6,715 nucleotides of DNA, from the NCBI GenBank assembly GCA_039188505.1, contig JBCCZC010000322.1, forward strand, positions 1 through 6,715, in the 5' to 3' direction. A program made the position numbers and the translations under genes. The stretch is from JBCCZC01 sp039188505. GTDB taxonomy: Bacteria > Pseudomonadota > Gammaproteobacteria > Xanthomonadales > SZUA-38. A model generated the notes under the pieces. It saw only the letters and a list, made by a program, of their open reading frames with translations, did no database searches and was not told where the DNA came from. Below are positions 5,956 to 6,715 of the stretch, one piece after another. Within the stretch, counting starts at the first letter, position 1. Every line of letters begins with the position of its first letter.

Positions 5956-6715
5956 ATGAAGCTTCTGCTGTTGCTGGCCCTCATCCAGGGGGGCACGGGA
6001 GACCCCTGCGCGCGATCCGTTGCCGACGCCCGGATCGATCAGCTGCTGGAGGCGGCCGGGGCGACCGGGGTGGTGCTCGTCTGGAAGGAGGGGGAGACGG
6101 TCTGCCGTAGTAATGCGCCGGGCGGCGCTCGCGACCGTAGCATTCCGGCCTCGACCTTCAAGATCCCGAATTCGCTCATCGCGCTTGAGACCGGCGTGAT
6201 TCGCGACGAGCATGCGGTTTTCACCTGGGACGGCGTCGAGCGGCAGATCGCGAGCTGGAACCGCGATCACGACCTCGCTTCGGCCATCCGCTACTCCGCG
6301 GTCTGGTACTACCAGGAGCTCGCCCGGCGTATCGGTCCGGAACGCATGCAGACCTGGATCGACCGCATGGGCTACGGCAACCGCGACATTTCCGGCGGGA
6401 TCGATCGCTTCTGGCTCGACGGTGGCATGCGCATCTCGCCCCGGGAGCAGATCGCCTTCCTGCACCGCCTCGTGCACGACCGCTTGCCCGTATCCCCGCG
6501 GTCCCAGGCGATCGTCCGCCGCATTCTCGTGCAGGACTACGACGGGCCGGGAGCGCTGTATGGCAAGACCGGCTGGGCCGTGCGCACGACGCCTGAAGTG
6601 GGCTGGTTCGTCGGCTGGTTCGAGCGCGGTGATGACCGCTGGTTCTTCGCCACCCGCCTCGATATCGAGGCGCCTGCCCACGTGCGGGCGCGCCGTAGCG
6701 TCTCCATCGCTGTGC
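5956..6715 (+). CDS. Class D (OXA-48-like) beta-lactamase, C-terminal end cut off
   Basis: 253 residues are visible from ATG 5956 (GGAGA 7 nt upstream); the frame is still open at the window end. Class D enzymes are periplasmic serine hydrolases that open the beta-lactam ring. All core motifs are present: S66-T-F-K69 (catalytic Ser and carboxylatable Lys), S114-A-V116, Y140-G-N142, F152-W153-L154-D155-G, K204-T-G206, R246. From memory, the OXA-48 equivalents are S70, K73, S118, V120, Y144, W157, D159, K208, R214 and R250. Each differs by exactly four, so there is no net gap across the core. Segments such as PASTFKIPNSLIAL, WNRDH and FWLDGGMRIS are close to OXA-48. The leader is short (MKLLLLLALIQGGTG); cleavage just after it is likely. 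About 8-15 residues are probably missing. No mobile element is seen in the 5' flank, so it looks like a resident gene. Whether it hydrolyses carbapenems cannot be told. Confidence 0.95.
   Translation, partial: MKLLLLLALIQGGTGDPCARSVADARIDQLLEAAGATGVVLVWKEGETVCRSNAPGGARDRSIPASTFKIPNSLIALETGVIRDEHAVFTWDGVERQIASWNRDHDLASAIRYSAVWYYQELARRIGPERMQTWIDRMGYGNRDISGGIDRFWLDGGMRISPREQIAFLHRLVHDRLPVSPRSQAIVRRILVQDYDGPGALYGKTGWAVRTTPEVGWFVGWFERGDDRWFFATRLDIEAPAHVRARRSVSIAV

Noticed and set aside
5515..6681. 388-aa minus-strand reading frame over the lipoprotein and beta-lactamase genes
   Set aside because: It runs antisense through two well-supported genes and shows no domain pattern of its own.

Overview
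The window reads as chromosomal DNA of a GC-rich proteobacterium, most likely an environmental gammaproteobacterium. This is inferred from strong G/C bias at third codon positions, an FNR/Anr-type oxygen sensor with all four cluster cysteines, and an OXA-type beta-lactamase. No transposase, integrase, phage gene, tRNA, rRNA or CRISPR array is visible.

Layout. Bases 1-177 are the end of a GGDEF (diguanylate cyclase) gene, convergent with an fnr-like gene (969-244, minus). Upstream of fnr are a near-consensus FNR box (1003-1016) and a -10-like hexamer, placed so that the transcript would start at or next to the ATG. Next comes a broken gene for a small exported protein (1094-1743), with one in-frame stop and one frameshift. 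A class II-type DNA photolyase (1951-3342) follows. It is bracketed by two diverged copies of a ~100-nt repeat in inverted orientation (about 1742-1858 and 3435-3553), which no gene explains. Each copy begins at the stop codon of the gene that points into it.

The right half holds a SRPBCC/polyketide-cyclase-like protein (4000-3551, minus), divergent from a class II aldolase/adducin-family protein (4189-4818). The aldolase gene overlaps tail-to-tail by 12 bp with an alpha/beta hydrolase (5439-4807, minus). Divergent from the hydrolase are a BON-domain lipoprotein (5548-5859) and, 96 bp on in the same direction, a class D beta-lactamase (5956 to the window end, cut off near its C-terminus). Its active-site motifs sit at a constant offset from OXA-48.

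The genes do not form one pathway. They look like single-gene or two-gene units: signalling and oxygen sensing on the left, DNA repair in the middle, small metabolic enzymes, then an envelope/antibiotic pair on the right. No convincing new multi-gene system is visible. The points most worth checking are the repeat pair around the photolyase, the OXA-48-like enzyme, and the apparently leaderless, self-regulated fnr promoter.
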